Origin: Methylotenera versatilis 301
Lineage (GTDB): Bacteria; Pseudomonadota; Gammaproteobacteria; Burkholderiales; Methylophilaceae
Assembly: GCF_000093025.1 (NCBI RefSeq)
Contig: NC_014207.1
Location: 1,736,001-1,800,000 of the forward strand
Direction of reading: 5' to 3'
DNA: 64,000 nucleotides
The translations under genes and the position numbers were made by a program. The notes beneath the pieces were generated by a model. That model saw nothing but the letters and a program-made list of their open reading frames with translations. It searched no databases and was not told the origin of the DNA. Below, piece by piece: positions 19,546-31,072 of this stretch; the first letter of the stretch is position 1, and each line of letters opens with the position of its first letter.

Positions 19546-21861
19546 TTAGGAATCGTGATGCGGCACTAATACTTCACGATTACCATTGCTCTGCATGGCT
19601 GATACTAGGCCTGCACGTTCCATGTCTTCTATGAGTCGCGCAGCACGGTTATAACCGATGCGCAATTGACGCTGCACGCCTGAAATGCTGGCGCGGCGAG
19701 TTTTAAGTACAATGCCAACAGCTTCATCATAGAGCGGATCAACCTCTGAACCACCGCTCGAGCTGGAGCCGCTATCAGCAAAGTCTGCACCGCCCTCTTC
19801 AGCCTCATTACTTAGGATACCCTCAATATAGTTTGGTTCACCTTGCGCTTTGAGGTAGTTCACCACCTTGTGCACTTCTTGATCAGACACAAATGCGCCG
19901 TGGATACGCACAGGGTAACCTGTGCCAGGTGGCATATACAACATATCACCCTGCCCCAATAAGGCTTCCGCGCCCATTTGATCTAATATGGTACGCGAGT
20001 CAATTTTGCTGGAAACTTGAAAAGAAATTCGCGTAGGCACGTTGGCTTTAATCAAGCCTGTAATCACGTCCACAGATGGACGCTGCGTCGCAAGCACCAA
20101 ATGAATACCAGATGCGCGTGCTTTTTGTGCTAAACGGGCAATCAACTCCTCCACCTTCTTGCCTACCACCATCATTAAATCTGCCAACTCATCAATCACC
20201 ACCACAATCAACGGCATTTCCATTAATGGTTCAGGATCATCTGGCGTTAAGCTAAATGGATGCGGTATTTTTTCACCTGTTTTTTCCGCATCTCTAATTT
20301 TTTGATTGTAACCCGCTAGATTACGTACACCTAAACTAGACATCAATTTATAACGGCGCTCCATCTCAGCCACACACCAATTAAGCGCATTTGCAGCTTG
20401 ACGCATATCGGTCACCACAGGGGCTAGTAAATGCGGAATACCTTCATAGACGGAGAGCTCAAGCATTTTTGGGTCGATTAAAATCATACGCACTTGACTA
20501 GCATCAGCCTTATACAACCAGCTTAAAATAAGCGCATTAATCGCCACAGACTTACCTGAACCCGTAGTACCCGCAACCAGCACGTGCGGCATCTTTGCCA
20601 AATCGGCCACCACAGGTTTGCCCGAAATATCTTTACCAAGTGAAATTGCCAGTGGTGACTTCACATCGGCATAAGCTTGGCTGCCCATAATTTCAGATAA
20701 ATAGACAATTTGGCGTTTAGGGTTAGGGATCTCTAAACCCATACAGGTTTTGCCCGGAATCGTTTCAACTAAACGCACACTCACAACAGAAAGTGCGCGC
20801 GCTAAATCTTTAATTAAATTAGTGACTTGGCTACCTTTTACGCCAGCGGCAGGTTCTAACTCAAATCGAGTAATCACAGGGCCAGGCTGTGCCGTGAGCA
20901 CTTTAACTTCAATGCCGAAGTCCATTAATTTGCGTTCAATTAAGCGCGATGTAAAGTCTAGAGTTTCAGCTGACGGAAGCTCGACCATGCCAGAAGGATC
21001 ATCAAGCAAATGCAAAGGTGGCAGCGCTGAGTCTGGCATAGAGTCAAATAACGGCGCCTGCTTCTCTTTTTGTACACGCTCACTTTTTGCGACTTCTAAA
21101 ACTGGTGGCTCAATAAATACTGGCTCACGTGCTTCAACACGTTTACGCTCGGTTTGTACAAACTCAGTACGTTCTTGCTCAACTACTTTGCCAGCTTGCC
21201 TATCTTGTCTATCTTGCCATTTGAATTTTAGGTATTCATAGCTTGAAATGATTGCGCCGCCCAATTTCTCAGTGATCATAATCCACGACCAGCCAGTAAA
21301 TAAGCTAAAGCCCACTACAAACATTACTAACAGCAACATACTAGAACCCGTGTAGCCAAACAGGCTACGTAAACCAGTATCCAAGGCTGTGCCTAGCATG
21401 CCGCCACGCGCATCTGGCAACATTGCTGGCAAGTTAACAATATGTCCAGCCTCCAATGCACATGAAGCTACAAGTAATAAAGCAAATCCAATAAAATTAA
21501 ACAGCAAAAATGGTCTTTCACTTTGGTTAACCGCTTCTAATTTTAGGTAAACAAGCCACATGGCATAGAACGCCAGAATCGCCCACCACCAAGCTGAAAG
21601 ACCAAATAAAAACAGTAATAATGCAGAAATCTTTGCACCTACATAGCCACCAGCATTATGTATTAGCGTATTGTTCGTAGATAAGTTAAACCAAGATGGA
21701 TCTTCACGATGATAAGTAAATAGAATCACCGTAATAAAAAGCCCTGCTAATACTAAAATTAGCCACCAAGCTTCTTTAATCAGCGTTGTGCCTATCACAT
21801 GCGACTGGCTCACTTCTGCCTCACGGCGAGCATTGACAGGAGTTGATTTTTTGAAAAACAA
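19546..21861 (-). CDS. ftsK: DNA translocase FtsK
   Basis: A 771-residue septal DNA pump. About four to five transmembrane helices occupy residues 25-205, followed by a short charged linker (about 205-280), much shorter than in E. coli. The motor has Walker [18 protein letters not shown] (about residues 428-444) and Walker B-type [14 protein letters not shown], and [23 protein letters not shown]-terminal winged-helix gamma domain ([21 protein letters not shown]) reads KOPS sites and activates XerCD. It leads the ftsK-lolA-rarA-serS block and is divergent from dps. Confidence 0.96.
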   Translation of the reverse strand: MFFKKSTPVNARREAEVSQSHVIGTTLIKEAWWLILVLAGLFITVILFTYHREDPSWFNLSTNNTLIHNAGGYVGAKISALLLFLFGLSAWWWAILAFYAMWLVYLKLEAVNQSERPFLLFNFIGFALLLVASCALEAGHIVNLPAMLPDARGGMLGTALDTGLRSLFGYTGSSMLLLVMFVVGFSLFTGWSWIMITEKLGGAIISSYEYLKFKWQDRQDRQAGKVVEQERTEFVQTERKRVEAREPVFIEPPVLEVAKSERVQKEKQAPLFDSMPDSALPPLHLLDDPSGMVELPSAETLDFTSRLIERKLMDFGIEVKVLTAQPGPVITRFELEPAAGVKGSQVTNLIKDLARALSVVSVRLVETIPGKTCMGLEIPNPKRQIVYLSEIMGSQAYADVKSPLAISLGKDISGKPVVADLAKMPHVLVAGTTGSGKSVAINALILSWLYKADASQVRMILIDPKMLELSVYEGIPHLLAPVVTDMRQAANALNWCVAEMERRYKLMSSLGVRNLAGYNQKIRDAEKTGEKIPHPFSLTPDDPEPLMEMPLIVVVIDELADLMMVVGKKVEELIARLAQKARASGIHLVLATQRPSVDVITGLIKANVPTRISFQVSSKIDSRTILDQMGAEALLGQGDMLYMPPGTGYPVRIHGAFVSDQEVHKVVNYLKAQGEPNYIEGILSNEAEEGGADFADSGSSSSGGSEVDPLYDEAVGIVLKTRRASISGVQRQLRIGYNRAARLIEDMERAGLVSAMQSNGNREVLVPHHDS

Positions 21862-21990
21862 GATAGTCGAACCTTACAAATTTTTAACGTCAAATTTAAT
21901 TATAGCAGTATCAAAGTCGCTTGGTAGCTAATACAATACTAATCTAATTCTAAACCTATCTACACTTACATTTCTACTAAGGAAACCATC

Positions 21991-22455
21991 ATGGATATCG
22001 GCATCAAAGAGAAAGATAGAAAAGCGATTGCTAAAGGTTTATCACACCTTTTGGCGGATACATATACCTTGTATCTAAAGACGCATTATTTCCACTGGAA
22101 TGTGACAGGGCCAATGTTTAACACCCTGCATTTGATGTTTGAAGCACAATATACCGAGCTTGCATTAGCTGTAGATTTAGTGGCAGAACGTATACGCGCA
22201 TTAGACGTTTACGCGCCTGGTACGTACCGTGATTTTGCAAAACTATCGTCTATTAAAGAGTCTGAATCAGTGCCGAAAGCGCAAGACATGATTGCAGAAT
22301 TGGTAGCAGGTCATGAAGCAGTTTGTCGCACAGCACGCAGTGTGTTTCCTGCAGCAGATGCAGCTTCAGACGAAGCAACCAAAGATTTGTTAACGCAACG
22401 TCTGCAGTTGCATGAAAAAACAGGTTGGATGCTACGCAGCTTGCTTGAAAAATAA
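21991..22455 (+). CDS. dps: Dps-family DNA-protection ferritin
   Basis: A 154-residue four-helix Dps protein that oxidises and stores iron and shields DNA from peroxide. The ferroxidase motif [22 protein letters not shown], split between His, Asp/Glu residues at about 33-60, is intact, and [14 protein letters not shown] matches the family. AAGGAAA precedes the ATG. trxB follows after 53 nt, linking two oxidative-stress functions. Confidence 0.94.
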   Translation: MDIGIKEKDRKAIAKGLSHLLADTYTLYLKTHYFHWNVTGPMFNTLHLMFEAQYTELALAVDLVAERIRALDVYAPGTYRDFAKLSSIKESESVPKAQDMIAELVAGHEAVCRTARSVFPAADAASDEATKDLLTQRLQLHEKTGWMLRSLLEK

Positions 22456-22493
22456 GCCAATAAACCCAATATAGCTCAAACAACACTTATTAA

Positions 22494-24063
<1,570 letters not shown>

Positions 24064-24074
24064 ACGATTACATC

Positions 24075-24278
24075 ATGACCACTCAAGACGATAACTTAGA
24101 CGATGAAGTCATCTGCACATGCAGTGGCACTACGCGCGCCAAAATTAAAAAACTGTTTAATGAAGGCATGGATATGGAAGCTATTTCCAATTGGTCTGGC
24201 GCCCTTTCAGGCTGCGGCGGCTGCGAATGGGATGTTGAACAGTATTTGAAAGAGTTGGCTGAGCAGAGAGTAGAGTAA
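24075..24278 (+). CDS. BFD-like [2Fe-2S]-binding domain protein
   Basis: A 67-residue protein with the cysteine spacing of bacterioferritin-associated ferredoxin-like domains: ICTCSGTTRAKIKKL (C-x-C) and LSGCGGCEWDVEQYL (C-x-x-C), enough to bind one [2Fe-2S] cluster. It lies 11 nt after the Smr gene. Its partner may be a ferritin or reductase; the nearby dps is a tempting but unproven link. Confidence 0.82.
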   Translation: MTTQDDNLDDEVICTCSGTTRAKIKKLFNEGMDMEAISNWSGALSGCGGCEWDVEQYLKELAEQRVE

Positions 24279-24372
24279 GTTCAGTCACTATTGTGCGCCA
24301 AGGCAACGGTGAGCCAAGCCCATATAACGTAAAAAATTACATTAATTTTCAACGGAAAAGGAGAGCAACATC

Positions 24373-24813
24373 ATGACAGGCACTGTTCGTCTTCACCGAG
24401 TACTTAAAGCGCCACCTGAACGCGTATATCGAGCATTTACTACGCCTGATGCCATGGCCAAATGGATTCCTCCTTACGGCTTTACCTGCAAGGTTCACCA
24501 CATGGAAGCTAGACTTGGCGGGACATTCAAAATGTCATTCACCAACTTCACAACGCAACACAGTCTTTCGTTTGGTGGTGAATATCTTGAGCTCGTACCA
24601 AACGAGCTTCTTAAATATACCGACAAGTTTGATGACCCAAATCTGCCGGGAGTCATGCAGGTTACAGTTATACTTAAGCAGACTTCCTGTGGCACCGACT
24701 TAAGTGTCACGCAAGAGGGGATTCCTGACTTGATTCCTGTAGAAATGTGTTATCTCGGCTGGCAGGAATCGCTTGCACAGCTGGCAATGCTAGTAGAGCC
24801 AGAAATTCCTTAG
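24373..24813 (+). CDS. SRPBCC/AHSA1-family protein
   Basis: A 146-residue START-like hydrophobic-pocket protein: the N-terminus RLHRVLKAPPERVYRAFTTP, the motif MAKWIPPYGFTCKVHHME, GGTFKMSF, and the C-terminal helix CYLGWQESLAQLAMLVEPEI match the AHSA1 (activator of Hsp90 homologue-like) group. GGAG precedes the start. Such proteins bind small hydrophobic ligands; the ligand is not apparent. Confidence 0.85.
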   Translation: MTGTVRLHRVLKAPPERVYRAFTTPDAMAKWIPPYGFTCKVHHMEARLGGTFKMSFTNFTTQHSLSFGGEYLELVPNELLKYTDKFDDPNLPGVMQVTVILKQTSCGTDLSVTQEGIPDLIPVEMCYLGWQESLAQLAMLVEPEIP

Positions 24814-24851
24814 CTAACTAGGGTGGGTAAGAAGTTGTCTCCCTACTTCAT

Positions 24852-25331
24852 TTATAAGCCTAACTCGCTCAAACTCGCATGCTCATCAGGCCTGCGACCT
24901 AATGACCAAAAGAATTTACGGTCAGTTTCTTTTATTGGCAAATCATTAATGCTGGCATAGCGTAATTCCATTAAACCATTGGCATCAAATTGCCAGTTTT
25001 CGTTGCCGTACGAGCGAAACCAATTGCCAGCATCATCATGCCATTCATAAGCAAAACGCACGGCGACACGGTTACCATCAAATGCCCATAGCTCTTTGAT
25101 TAATCTGTAATCATGTTCTTTTGCCCACTTTCGGGTTAAAAACTCGACGATTTCAGGACGCCCTTTTGGAAATTCAGCGCGGTTGCGCCATTGTGAGTCA
25201 AAGGTATAGACCATTGACACACGTTGTGGATCACGGCTGTTCCAGCCATCTTCGGCCATGCGCACTTTTTGAATGGCGGTTTCACGGGTGAATGGTGGGA
25301 TTGGTGGACGAGTTTCTATATTGGTGGTCAT
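24852..25331 (-). CDS. DUF1348 / NTF2-like (SnoaL-fold) protein
   Basis: A 159-residue protein of the DUF1348 family: [40 protein letters not shown] segment, and [20 protein letters not shown] followed by [20 protein letters not shown]. The fold is a cone-shaped NTF2-like pocket; no specific reaction is known to me. The ATG at 25331 has AAGGA about 8 nt upstream and was preferred over an ATG nine codons earlier. Confidence 0.85.
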   Translation of the reverse strand: MTTNIETRPPIPPFTRETAIQKVRMAEDGWNSRDPQRVSMVYTFDSQWRNRAEFPKGRPEIVEFLTRKWAKEHDYRLIKELWAFDGNRVAVRFAYEWHDDAGNWFRSYGNENWQFDANGLMELRYASINDLPIKETDRKFFWSLGRRPDEHASLSELGL

Positions 25332-25373
25332 GGCGCAAGTCCTTACTATAAATTCCAAAACGCTATATTACCC

Positions 25374-25447
25374 GTCATTCTGAGCATAGCGAAGAATCCA
25401 GAATCTAAGTCACAAAAAACTGGATTCTTCGCTATGCTCAGAATGAT
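25374..25447. repeat. Long inverted repeat (REP/MITE-like hairpin)
   Basis: Two 28-nt arms (25374-25401 and 25420-25447) match at 27 positions across an 18-nt loop. The ends read GTCATTC on the left and GAATCCAG inside, so the element begins and ends like the neighbouring element at 25488-25514. The arrangement is typical of dispersed palindromic repeats found between genes in proteobacteria. It lies between the DUF1348 gene and the ABC exporter gene. Confidence 0.85.
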
Positions 25448-25487
25448 GATGTTGATATTAAGTTGCCTACAAAAAATTGCGCCTCGA

Positions 25488-25514
25488 CTGGATTCCCGCC
25501 TACGCGGGAATGAC
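25488..25514. repeat. Short palindromic repeat with ATTCCCGC/GCGGGAAT core
   Basis: CTGGATTC opens and GAATGAC closes the element; the core is ATTCCCGC (25492-25499), CTAC, GCGGGAAT (25504-25511). The core resembles the dRS3 repeat family of Neisseria (ATTCCC-N8-GGGAAT). The outer ends are shared with the long inverted repeat just upstream. Confidence 0.8.
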
Positions 25515-25526
25515 GAAGTAAAAAAT

Positions 25527-27365
25527 TTACTCACCTAAGAAACCACCACTCTGATGTGCCCATAGGCTTGCATACAGACCACCTTGTTTGAGCAGTGCTT
25601 GGTGATTGCCCTCTTCTACGATTTTGCCTTCATCTAAAACGATGAGTCTATCCATCGCTGCGATAGTTGATAGGCGGTGCGCAATCGCCACGACTGTTTT
25701 ACCTTTCATCAAATTATATAGACTTGCTTGAATCGCTTGCTCAACCTCTGAATCCAAGGCGCTGGTAGCTTCATCTAACAATAAAATCGGCGCATCTTTT
25801 AACATGACTCGCGCAATGGCAATACGCTGACGCTGCCCGCCAGAGAGTTTGACCCCGCGCTCGCCGACGTGTGCATCGTAAGCTGTGCGCCCTTTTGCAT
25901 CTTGCAGCGATAAAATAAAATCATGCGCTTCAGCACGTTTGGCAGCACTAATCATCTCGGCCTCTGTGGCGTCGGGGCGGCCGTATAAAATATTGTCGCG
26001 CACGCTTCTATGTAAAAGCGACGTATCTTGCGTGACCATACCGATGTTCTCACGGAGACTATTTTGTGTGACACGATTCACATTTTGACCGTCAATCAAA
26101 ATACTGCCACTTTCTACCTCATAAAAACGCAATAGTAAATTAACAATGGTTGATTTTCCCGCTCCAGAGCGACCGACCAGCCCTACTTTTTCACCTGGCT
26201 TAATATTTAATTGCAGGTTCTTTAATAGCGCTTGATGTCCATCATCCAACCCTCGACCATAGTTAAAATTCACCGAATCAAACTTAATTTCGCCATGCGC
26301 TACTTGTAACGGTTTAGCATCGGCTGCATCGCTAATATTATTGTGCATCGTCAGCGTGTTCATGCCATCTTGCACTGTGCCAACTTGCTCATATAAAGAC
26401 GTCATTTCCCACATGACCCAGTGCGAAATACCGTTTAGACGCAGTGACATAGCAGTTGCCGCTGCCACGCCGCCTACAGACACTTGGCCTTTGCTCCATA
26501 AATATAGCGCACTTAAACTGGTGGCAATAATCAGCAACATATTCAGAGCATGATTGATGATTTCCACCATGCTCACCAATTGCATTTGCGCATGCACGGT
26601 GCCAATAAACTCTCGCATAGCATCTTTTGCATAAGCGCCTTCGCGTCCTGCGTGGCTAAACAACTTGACTGTGCTGATGTTGGTGTAGGCATCTGTAATA
26701 CGCCCTGTCATTAAGCTACGTGCATCGGCTTGCATGCGTGATGTTTTGCTTAAACGTGGCACAAAATAACTTAAAGAAGCGACGTAAGCCGCCAACCAAA
26801 CTAAGAATGGAATGGCGATGAGCGAGTTAAAATACGCCACTATGCCCACCATGCTGCCAAAGTACACCAGAACATACACCATAATATCGGCCACAATAAA
26901 CCACACATCGCGCACTGCCAGCGCAGTTTGCATGACTTTTGCAGAAACACGGCCGGCAAACTCATCCTGGTAAAAACTCATGCTTTGATTCAACATTAGG
27001 CGGTGGAAATTCCAGCGCATGCGCATAGGAAAATTAGCTGCCAATGTTTGATGCTTAAACATGGTCTGCATCACTATAAAGAATGTACTCAAGATTAAAA
27101 TAATCGCCAAAGCGCCTAATTCTGTCATGTAGTTTTGCCATAACAGATCTTTTGGCACGTTGCTTAGCCAATCGACAATTTTGCCCATCATGGCAAACAA
27201 AGCTGCTTCAAATGCAGCGATTAAGCCTGTAAAAATTGTCATGCCCAACAGGTATGGGCGTAAACCGTGCGTGCAACTCCATGCAAACGTCCAAAAGTTT
27301 TTGGATGGCGTGGTGATGAGTGTGTCGGGGAAAGGTGAAGCTAGGTTTTGAAACCATTTAAACAT
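25527..27365 (-). CDS. ABC exporter, fused permease and ATPase (MsbA-like)
   Basis: A 612-residue half-transporter. Residues about 30-330 form a six-helix type-1 exporter domain, and the C-terminal nucleotide-binding domain has Walker A GRSGAGKSTIVNLL, signature LSGGQRQRIAIARV, Walker B ILLLDEATSALDSE and H-loop AIAHRLSTIAAM. It would act as a homodimer or with a partner half. The substrate, lipid or drug, cannot be told. It is downstream of ispD-ispF with a 90-nt gap and ends next to the palindromic repeats. Confidence 0.92.
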   Translation of the reverse strand: MFKWFQNLASPFPDTLITTPSKNFWTFAWSCTHGLRPYLLGMTIFTGLIAAFEAALFAMMGKIVDWLSNVPKDLLWQNYMTELGALAIILILSTFFIVMQTMFKHQTLAANFPMRMRWNFHRLMLNQSMSFYQDEFAGRVSAKVMQTALAVRDVWFIVADIMVYVLVYFGSMVGIVAYFNSLIAIPFLVWLAAYVASLSYFVPRLSKTSRMQADARSLMTGRITDAYTNISTVKLFSHAGREGAYAKDAMREFIGTVHAQMQLVSMVEIINHALNMLLIIATSLSALYLWSKGQVSVGGVAAATAMSLRLNGISHWVMWEMTSLYEQVGTVQDGMNTLTMHNNISDAADAKPLQVAHGEIKFDSVNFNYGRGLDDGHQALLKNLQLNIKPGEKVGLVGRSGAGKSTIVNLLLRFYEVESGSILIDGQNVNRVTQNSLRENIGMVTQDTSLLHRSVRDNILYGRPDATEAEMISAAKRAEAHDFILSLQDAKGRTAYDAHVGERGVKLSGGQRQRIAIARVMLKDAPILLLDEATSALDSEVEQAIQASLYNLMKGKTVVAIAHRLSTIAAMDRLIVLDEGKIVEEGNHQALLKQGGLYASLWAHQSGGFLGE

Positions 27366-27455
27366 GTGTGTTCAATTCAAGTAAATTTGTTTCATTCATC
27401 TAAGTACCTATTCAGATACTCCAACTAAAGTAGAGTAAGAAGAGCTAAAACAGGT

Positions 27456-27935
27456 TTAGTTCTTAACTATAGTGCAAACCGCCTCTGCCGCAATGCCTTC
27501 GCCGCGACCAGTGAAGCCTAGTTTTTCTGTAGTGGTGGCTTTAACATTAACTTGTGTCACGTCAACATCGCAATCTGCAGTAATATTGGCGCACATTTGT
27601 GCCGTGTGTGGTGATAACTTTGGCGCTTCGCAAATCACAGTCGCATCAATATTATTCACCACATAGCTTTTAATTTTTAATAGGGCAACGACATGACGCA
27701 ATAATTCCCTTGAATCTATGCCTTTAAACTTATTATCACTCGGTGGAAAGTGTTTACCTATGTCACCCAGCCCAGCCGCGCCTAGCAAGGCATCGCATAT
27801 TGCATGCAGCAAAACATCTGCGTCAGAATGCCCATCCAAGCCTTTATCAAAAGGAATCTCTACCCCGCCAATAATGCACTTTCTACCTAGCACTAGTTGG
27901 TGTACATCTAACCCATGGCCGATACGCATATTCAT
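27456..27935 (-). CDS. ispF: 2-C-methyl-D-erythritol 2,4-cyclodiphosphate synthase
   Basis: A 159-residue MEP-pathway enzyme converting CDP-methylerythritol phosphate to the cyclodiphosphate. GHGLDVHQL (about residues 6-14) gives the Asp and His zinc ligands, [19 protein letters not shown] the third ligand region, and [20 protein letters not shown] the CMP-binding end. The start may be Met1 or Met3. It follows ispD by 25 nt, the usual pair. Confidence 0.97.
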   Translation of the reverse strand: MNMRIGHGLDVHQLVLGRKCIIGGVEIPFDKGLDGHSDADVLLHAICDALLGAAGLGDIGKHFPPSDNKFKGIDSRELLRHVVALLKIKSYVVNNIDATVICEAPKLSPHTAQMCANITADCDVDVTQVNVKATTTEKLGFTGRGEGIAAEAVCTIVKN

Positions 27936-27960
27936 GTTTTCATCAATTCTTTTATTAAGA

Positions 27961-28653
27961 CTATGTTAGAGACTGACTGTCTAGCAATGCCGTCAGCACT
28001 ACTAAATCTTGCGGATAAGTCACTTTAAGATTCCGCAATTCACCTGTTACCAATTTAGGTTTCAAACCCAAAGCCTCAATCGCTTCAGCCTCATCCGTTG
28101 GCGTGCCGCTAAATTCAGCTAGCGCTTTTTTTAGCGTGACATAGCGAAACATTTGTGGTGTTTGCGCCTGCCATAAATCATTGCGCGGAATAGTCGCCGA
28201 AACCCGCTGATCATCACCTGCACGCTTCAAGGTGTCCGCCAAAGGCATCGCTAACAAGCCGCCTACGGCATCATTTTCAAGTGTGTTTATCAATTGATTT
28301 AGCAAAAGATTACTTAAACCTGGTCGCGCTGCATCATGTACCAAAATCCAATCGTCATCCTCAACTTGGTTCTGAATAGCGTTTAAACCATTCAAAACTG
28401 TACCTGCGCGCGTATCAGCGCCGCAATAATGTACTTGCAGTTTGCTACTGGAATGCAGATAAGTACTACGCCAATGCACATCTTCATTATTAATTAGAAT
28501 ATGTATTGTGCTGATTCTAATTGATTGATCAAACACTTTGATGACATGCTGAATTAATGTTTTGCCATGCAAATTTAAATACTGTTTAGGCGCATCTGCC
28601 CTCATGCGACTGCCATTACCAGCTGCAGGAATAATCACATGAAAACGCGCCAT
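27961..28653 (-). CDS. ispD: 2-C-methyl-D-erythritol 4-phosphate cytidylyltransferase
   Basis: A 230-residue nucleotidyltransferase making CDP-methylerythritol. The N-terminal [20 protein letters not shown] carries the CTP-binding Gly/Arg/Lys residues, [13 protein letters not shown] the catalytic Asp region, and [16 protein letters not shown] the acceptor site. I chose the ATG at 28653 (MARFHVII) since it gives the usual length; a further ATG at 28698 would add 15 untypical residues. No clear ribosome site distinguishes them. Confidence 0.95.
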   Translation of the reverse strand: MARFHVIIPAAGNGSRMRADAPKQYLNLHGKTLIQHVIKVFDQSIRISTIHILINNEDVHWRSTYLHSSSKLQVHYCGADTRAGTVLNGLNAIQNQVEDDDWILVHDAARPGLSNLLLNQLINTLENDAVGGLLAMPLADTLKRAGDDQRVSATIPRNDLWQAQTPQMFRYVTLKKALAEFSGTPTDEAEAIEALGLKPKLVTGELRNLKVTYPQDLVVLTALLDSQSLT

Positions 28654-28774
28654 ATTTAAAGTGGAGATAGTTGAATTGTCATGCCTAGATTTTAACATAG
28701 TGAACCAGCATTAGACTGGAACTAATACTGGGGCAGGAGAAGAAAAAGTCGAATTTTCAACAGCAACGATTTTA

Positions 28775-28790
28775 AGGCACAAATTTTGCA
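28775..28790 (+). promoter_or_regulatory. Sigma-54 promoter upstream of the EpsA-like regulator
   Basis: AGGCACAAATTTTGCA fits TGGCAC-N5-TTGCW with one mismatch (A for T at the first base) and exact GG-N10-GC spacing. The predicted start site is near 28801, about 29 nt before the ATG at 28830. Confidence 0.7.
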
Positions 28791-28829
28791 TAGCTGTTAT
28801 TAATAGCACTAACTTTGAGTCAATTTAAA

Positions 28830-29675
28830 ATGTTAATGAACGCGAAAACGCCTGTCGAACACTCATTGCAGCACATTAAAAATGATAATAAATATAGAAA
28901 AAATCAAAATCCCATAGAGCCAAATTTATCTGAAAAAATATTTTCGATTATTGCCTCTTCATACAGCATTAATAAACATATTGATTTTTATAACTGGCTA
29001 CAAACCAGTGTGGCTGAGGTTTTACCGCATAATATGCTACTGGCTTGCTGGGGTGATTTTGATAGCAACTCGCAAAAATTTAACTTTAATTATGATGTCT
29101 CTTCCAATTTAGCGAACATCCGCACTCAAGCTTTATTTGATTCCCCAGAAAAAACTGATGCGCTTATGCGCCAGTTACACAAGACTTGGTCGGCTAATCA
29201 TTGCCGATGGCTGACTGTCAATAATCTTGACAATGTCGATGGAAATGACGAAATCAAATCAAAACTTCCCGACATATTTAACGAATTTAAATCATTACTC
29301 GTCTACGGTTTAAGTGATTTGCGCGCGAATAACGATTGTCTATATGTTTTCTTTAGTACAGATTCTACGTTTAATGTACAAGACTCATTAATGGGACTGC
29401 TAATGCCGCATATTGATAACGTACTTAGAAAAATTCAACACATTGAACCAGTAGACGCTTCGGAAGCTGAAAGTGTATCCGTGATCAAATCGTACAATCT
29501 GAGTGTGCGTGAATTAGAAATAATAGATTGGGTAAAGCAGGGTAAGACTGATAGCGAAATCGCAATGATTTTGTTCATCAGCCAAAATACAGTGAAAAGT
29601 CATCTGAAGCATGTTTTTGAAAAGCTAAACGTCTCAAGAAGAGCGCAAGCTGTCGCTAAATTAAGCTATAGCTAA
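28830..29675 (+). CDS. LuxR-family regulator resembling EpsA (PEP-CTERM/exosortase-associated type)
   Basis: A 281-residue protein with an N-terminal domain containing DFYNWLQTSVAEVLPHNMLL, ACWGDFD and YDVSSNLANIRTQALF, which recalls the EpsA group of regulators found with exosortase and exopolysaccharide loci, and a C-terminal LuxR helix-turn-helix: LSVRELEIIDWVKQGKTDSE with SQNTVKSHLKHVFEKLNVSR. There is no receiver domain, so it is not a classical response regulator. It has its own sigma-54-like promoter. A TTG at 28815 is a possible alternative start. The EpsA link is by remembered similarity and needs a search. Confidence 0.75.
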   Translation: MLMNAKTPVEHSLQHIKNDNKYRKNQNPIEPNLSEKIFSIIASSYSINKHIDFYNWLQTSVAEVLPHNMLLACWGDFDSNSQKFNFNYDVSSNLANIRTQALFDSPEKTDALMRQLHKTWSANHCRWLTVNNLDNVDGNDEIKSKLPDIFNEFKSLLVYGLSDLRANNDCLYVFFSTDSTFNVQDSLMGLLMPHIDNVLRKIQHIEPVDASEAESVSVIKSYNLSVRELEIIDWVKQGKTDSEIAMILFISQNTVKSHLKHVFEKLNVSRRAQAVAKLSYS

Positions 29676-29711
29676 GGTTACCGCACCAAATTAATGGTAC
29701 GTGTAACCTTA
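29673..29711. terminator. Bidirectional hairpin between convergent regulator and amt1 genes
   Basis: TAAGGTTAC (29673-29681) and GTAACCTTA (29703-29711) pair perfectly, and ACCA/TGGT inside the loop extends the structure. It overlaps the regulator's stop codon and separates it from the convergent ammonium transporter gene. There is no T-run, so efficiency is uncertain. Confidence 0.5.
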
Positions 29712-29723
29712 AACCATGAACAG

Positions 29724-30926
29724 TTAATCTTCTGCACTAGATGCAATTTTGTGTATGCTCAAATCTGCTCCGTCAAACTCTTCTTCCTGACCTAAACGGA
29801 TTCCAATGAGCTTCTTGAGTGTGCCGTAAACCACCGCACCGCCAATGAGCGCAATAACAACACCCAAGCCTGTTCCTAAAAGTTGTGACATAAAACTAAT
29901 GCCATCGACACCACCACCTGTGCCTCCAAGCGCTTTAGCTCCGAAAATACCTGCAGCAATACCACCCCAAGCACCACACAAACCATGTAGCGGCCATACA
30001 CCTAGGACATCATCAATTTTTAAGCGGTTTTGTGTCAGTGTAAAAGCCCAAACAAACAATATGCCTGCAACGCCACCAGTCACCAATGCGCCTAGAGGAT
30101 GCATAACATCTGAACCCGCACACACTGCAACTAAGCCAGCTAATGGACCATTATGCACAAAGCCTGGGTCATTTTTACCCATCACTAAAGCCGCCAATGT
30201 GCCGCCAACCAGCGCCATAAGTGAGTTAACTGCGACAAGCCCAGAAATACCTTGAATTGATTGTGCTGACATCACATTAAAACCAAACCAGCCAACAGTG
30301 AGGATCCATGCGCCTAGTGCTAAAAATGGAATATTTGAAGGTGGATGAGCATGTAAACGACCGTCTTTGCTATAGCGACCTTGGCGAGCACCCAATAAAA
30401 CTACAGCAGCAAGTGCAATCCAGCCACCCATCGCGTGAACGACCACGGAACCTGCGAAATCATGAAACTTAGCGCCAAATGTAGTTACAAGCCAATGTTG
30501 AATGCCAAAATGGTTATTCCAGGCGATACCCTCAAAAAATGGGTAAACAAATCCTACAATTAAAAAAGTGGCTGCAAGTTGTGGGTTGAATTTAGCGCGC
30601 TCAGCTATGCCACCAGACACGATGGCGGGAATGGCTGCAGCAAAGGTCAAAAGAAAAAAGAATTTAACTAAGCCGTAGCCATTTTTCGCGGCTAATACCT
30701 CTGCACCACTGAAAAAATTAATGCCGTAAGCAATGCTATAACCTATAAAGAAGTAAGCAATGGTCGATACTGAAAAATCCACCATGATTTTCACTAGCGC
30801 ATTTACTTGGTTTTTCTTACGGACGGTACCCACTTCTAAAAATGCAAAACCCGCATGCATAGCAAGCACCATAATGGCGCCTAATAATACAAACAACACG
30901 TCATTTGACGAAACTAATGCTTCCAT
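29724..30926 (-). CDS. amtB: Ammonium transporter (Amt/MEP/Rh family), copy 1
   Basis: A 400-residue polytopic inner-membrane channel with about eleven helices: LLGAIMVLAMHAGFAFLEVG, NHFGIQHWLVTTFGAKFHDFAG with the first pore segment, VVHAMGGWIALA containing the central-pore His, GWFGFNVMS, and WPLHGLCGAWGGIAAGIFG with the second His. It lacks the long N-terminal extension of the second copy and has no glnK beside it. Upstream are a sigma-54-like promoter and two NtrC-type palindromes, so it is probably the nitrogen-starvation-induced transporter. Confidence 0.94.
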   Translation of the reverse strand: MEALVSSNDVLFVLLGAIMVLAMHAGFAFLEVGTVRKKNQVNALVKIMVDFSVSTIAYFFIGYSIAYGINFFSGAEVLAAKNGYGLVKFFFLLTFAAAIPAIVSGGIAERAKFNPQLAATFLIVGFVYPFFEGIAWNNHFGIQHWLVTTFGAKFHDFAGSVVVHAMGGWIALAAVVLLGARQGRYSKDGRLHAHPPSNIPFLALGAWILTVGWFGFNVMSAQSIQGISGLVAVNSLMALVGGTLAALVMGKNDPGFVHNGPLAGLVAVCAGSDVMHPLGALVTGGVAGILFVWAFTLTQNRLKIDDVLGVWPLHGLCGAWGGIAAGIFGAKALGGTGGGVDGISFMSQLLGTGLGVVIALIGGAVVYGTLKKLIGIRLGQEEEFDGADLSIHKIASSAED

Positions 30927-30973
30927 TTCTCAATTTCCCCTAGAGTTTTCTAAAAAAATATCTAGGAAAATAA

Positions 30974-30989
30974 AGCAAATAGCGCGCCA
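30974..30989 (-). promoter_or_regulatory. Sigma-54 promoter for ammonium transporter 1
   Basis: Read on the minus strand, TGGCGCGCTATTTGCT matches TGGCAC-N5-TTGCW with one mismatch at the fifth base and exact GG-N10-GC spacing. The predicted start is near 30963, about 37 nt before the ATG. Confidence 0.75.
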
Positions 30990-31042
30990 ATACTTAAGCC
31001 ATTGATTTTAAGAGCTTATTAGTTTGAAAGCGGAGATGGAAG

Positions 31043-31057
31043 GCACTTAAATAGTGC
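31043..31057. promoter_or_regulatory. NtrC-type enhancer site 1
   Basis: GCACTTAAATAGTGC has the GCAC-N7-GTGC form of NtrC sites and is fully palindromic at both ends. It is centred at 31050, about 87 nt upstream of the predicted sigma-54 start. Confidence 0.72.
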
Positions 31058-31072
31058 TAGCCGTGGTGCATC

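Noticed and set aside
20750-21241. 163-residue plus-strand open frame
   Set aside because: Antisense to the ftsK linker and motor region; Ser/Arg/Thr-rich product with no recognisable motif.
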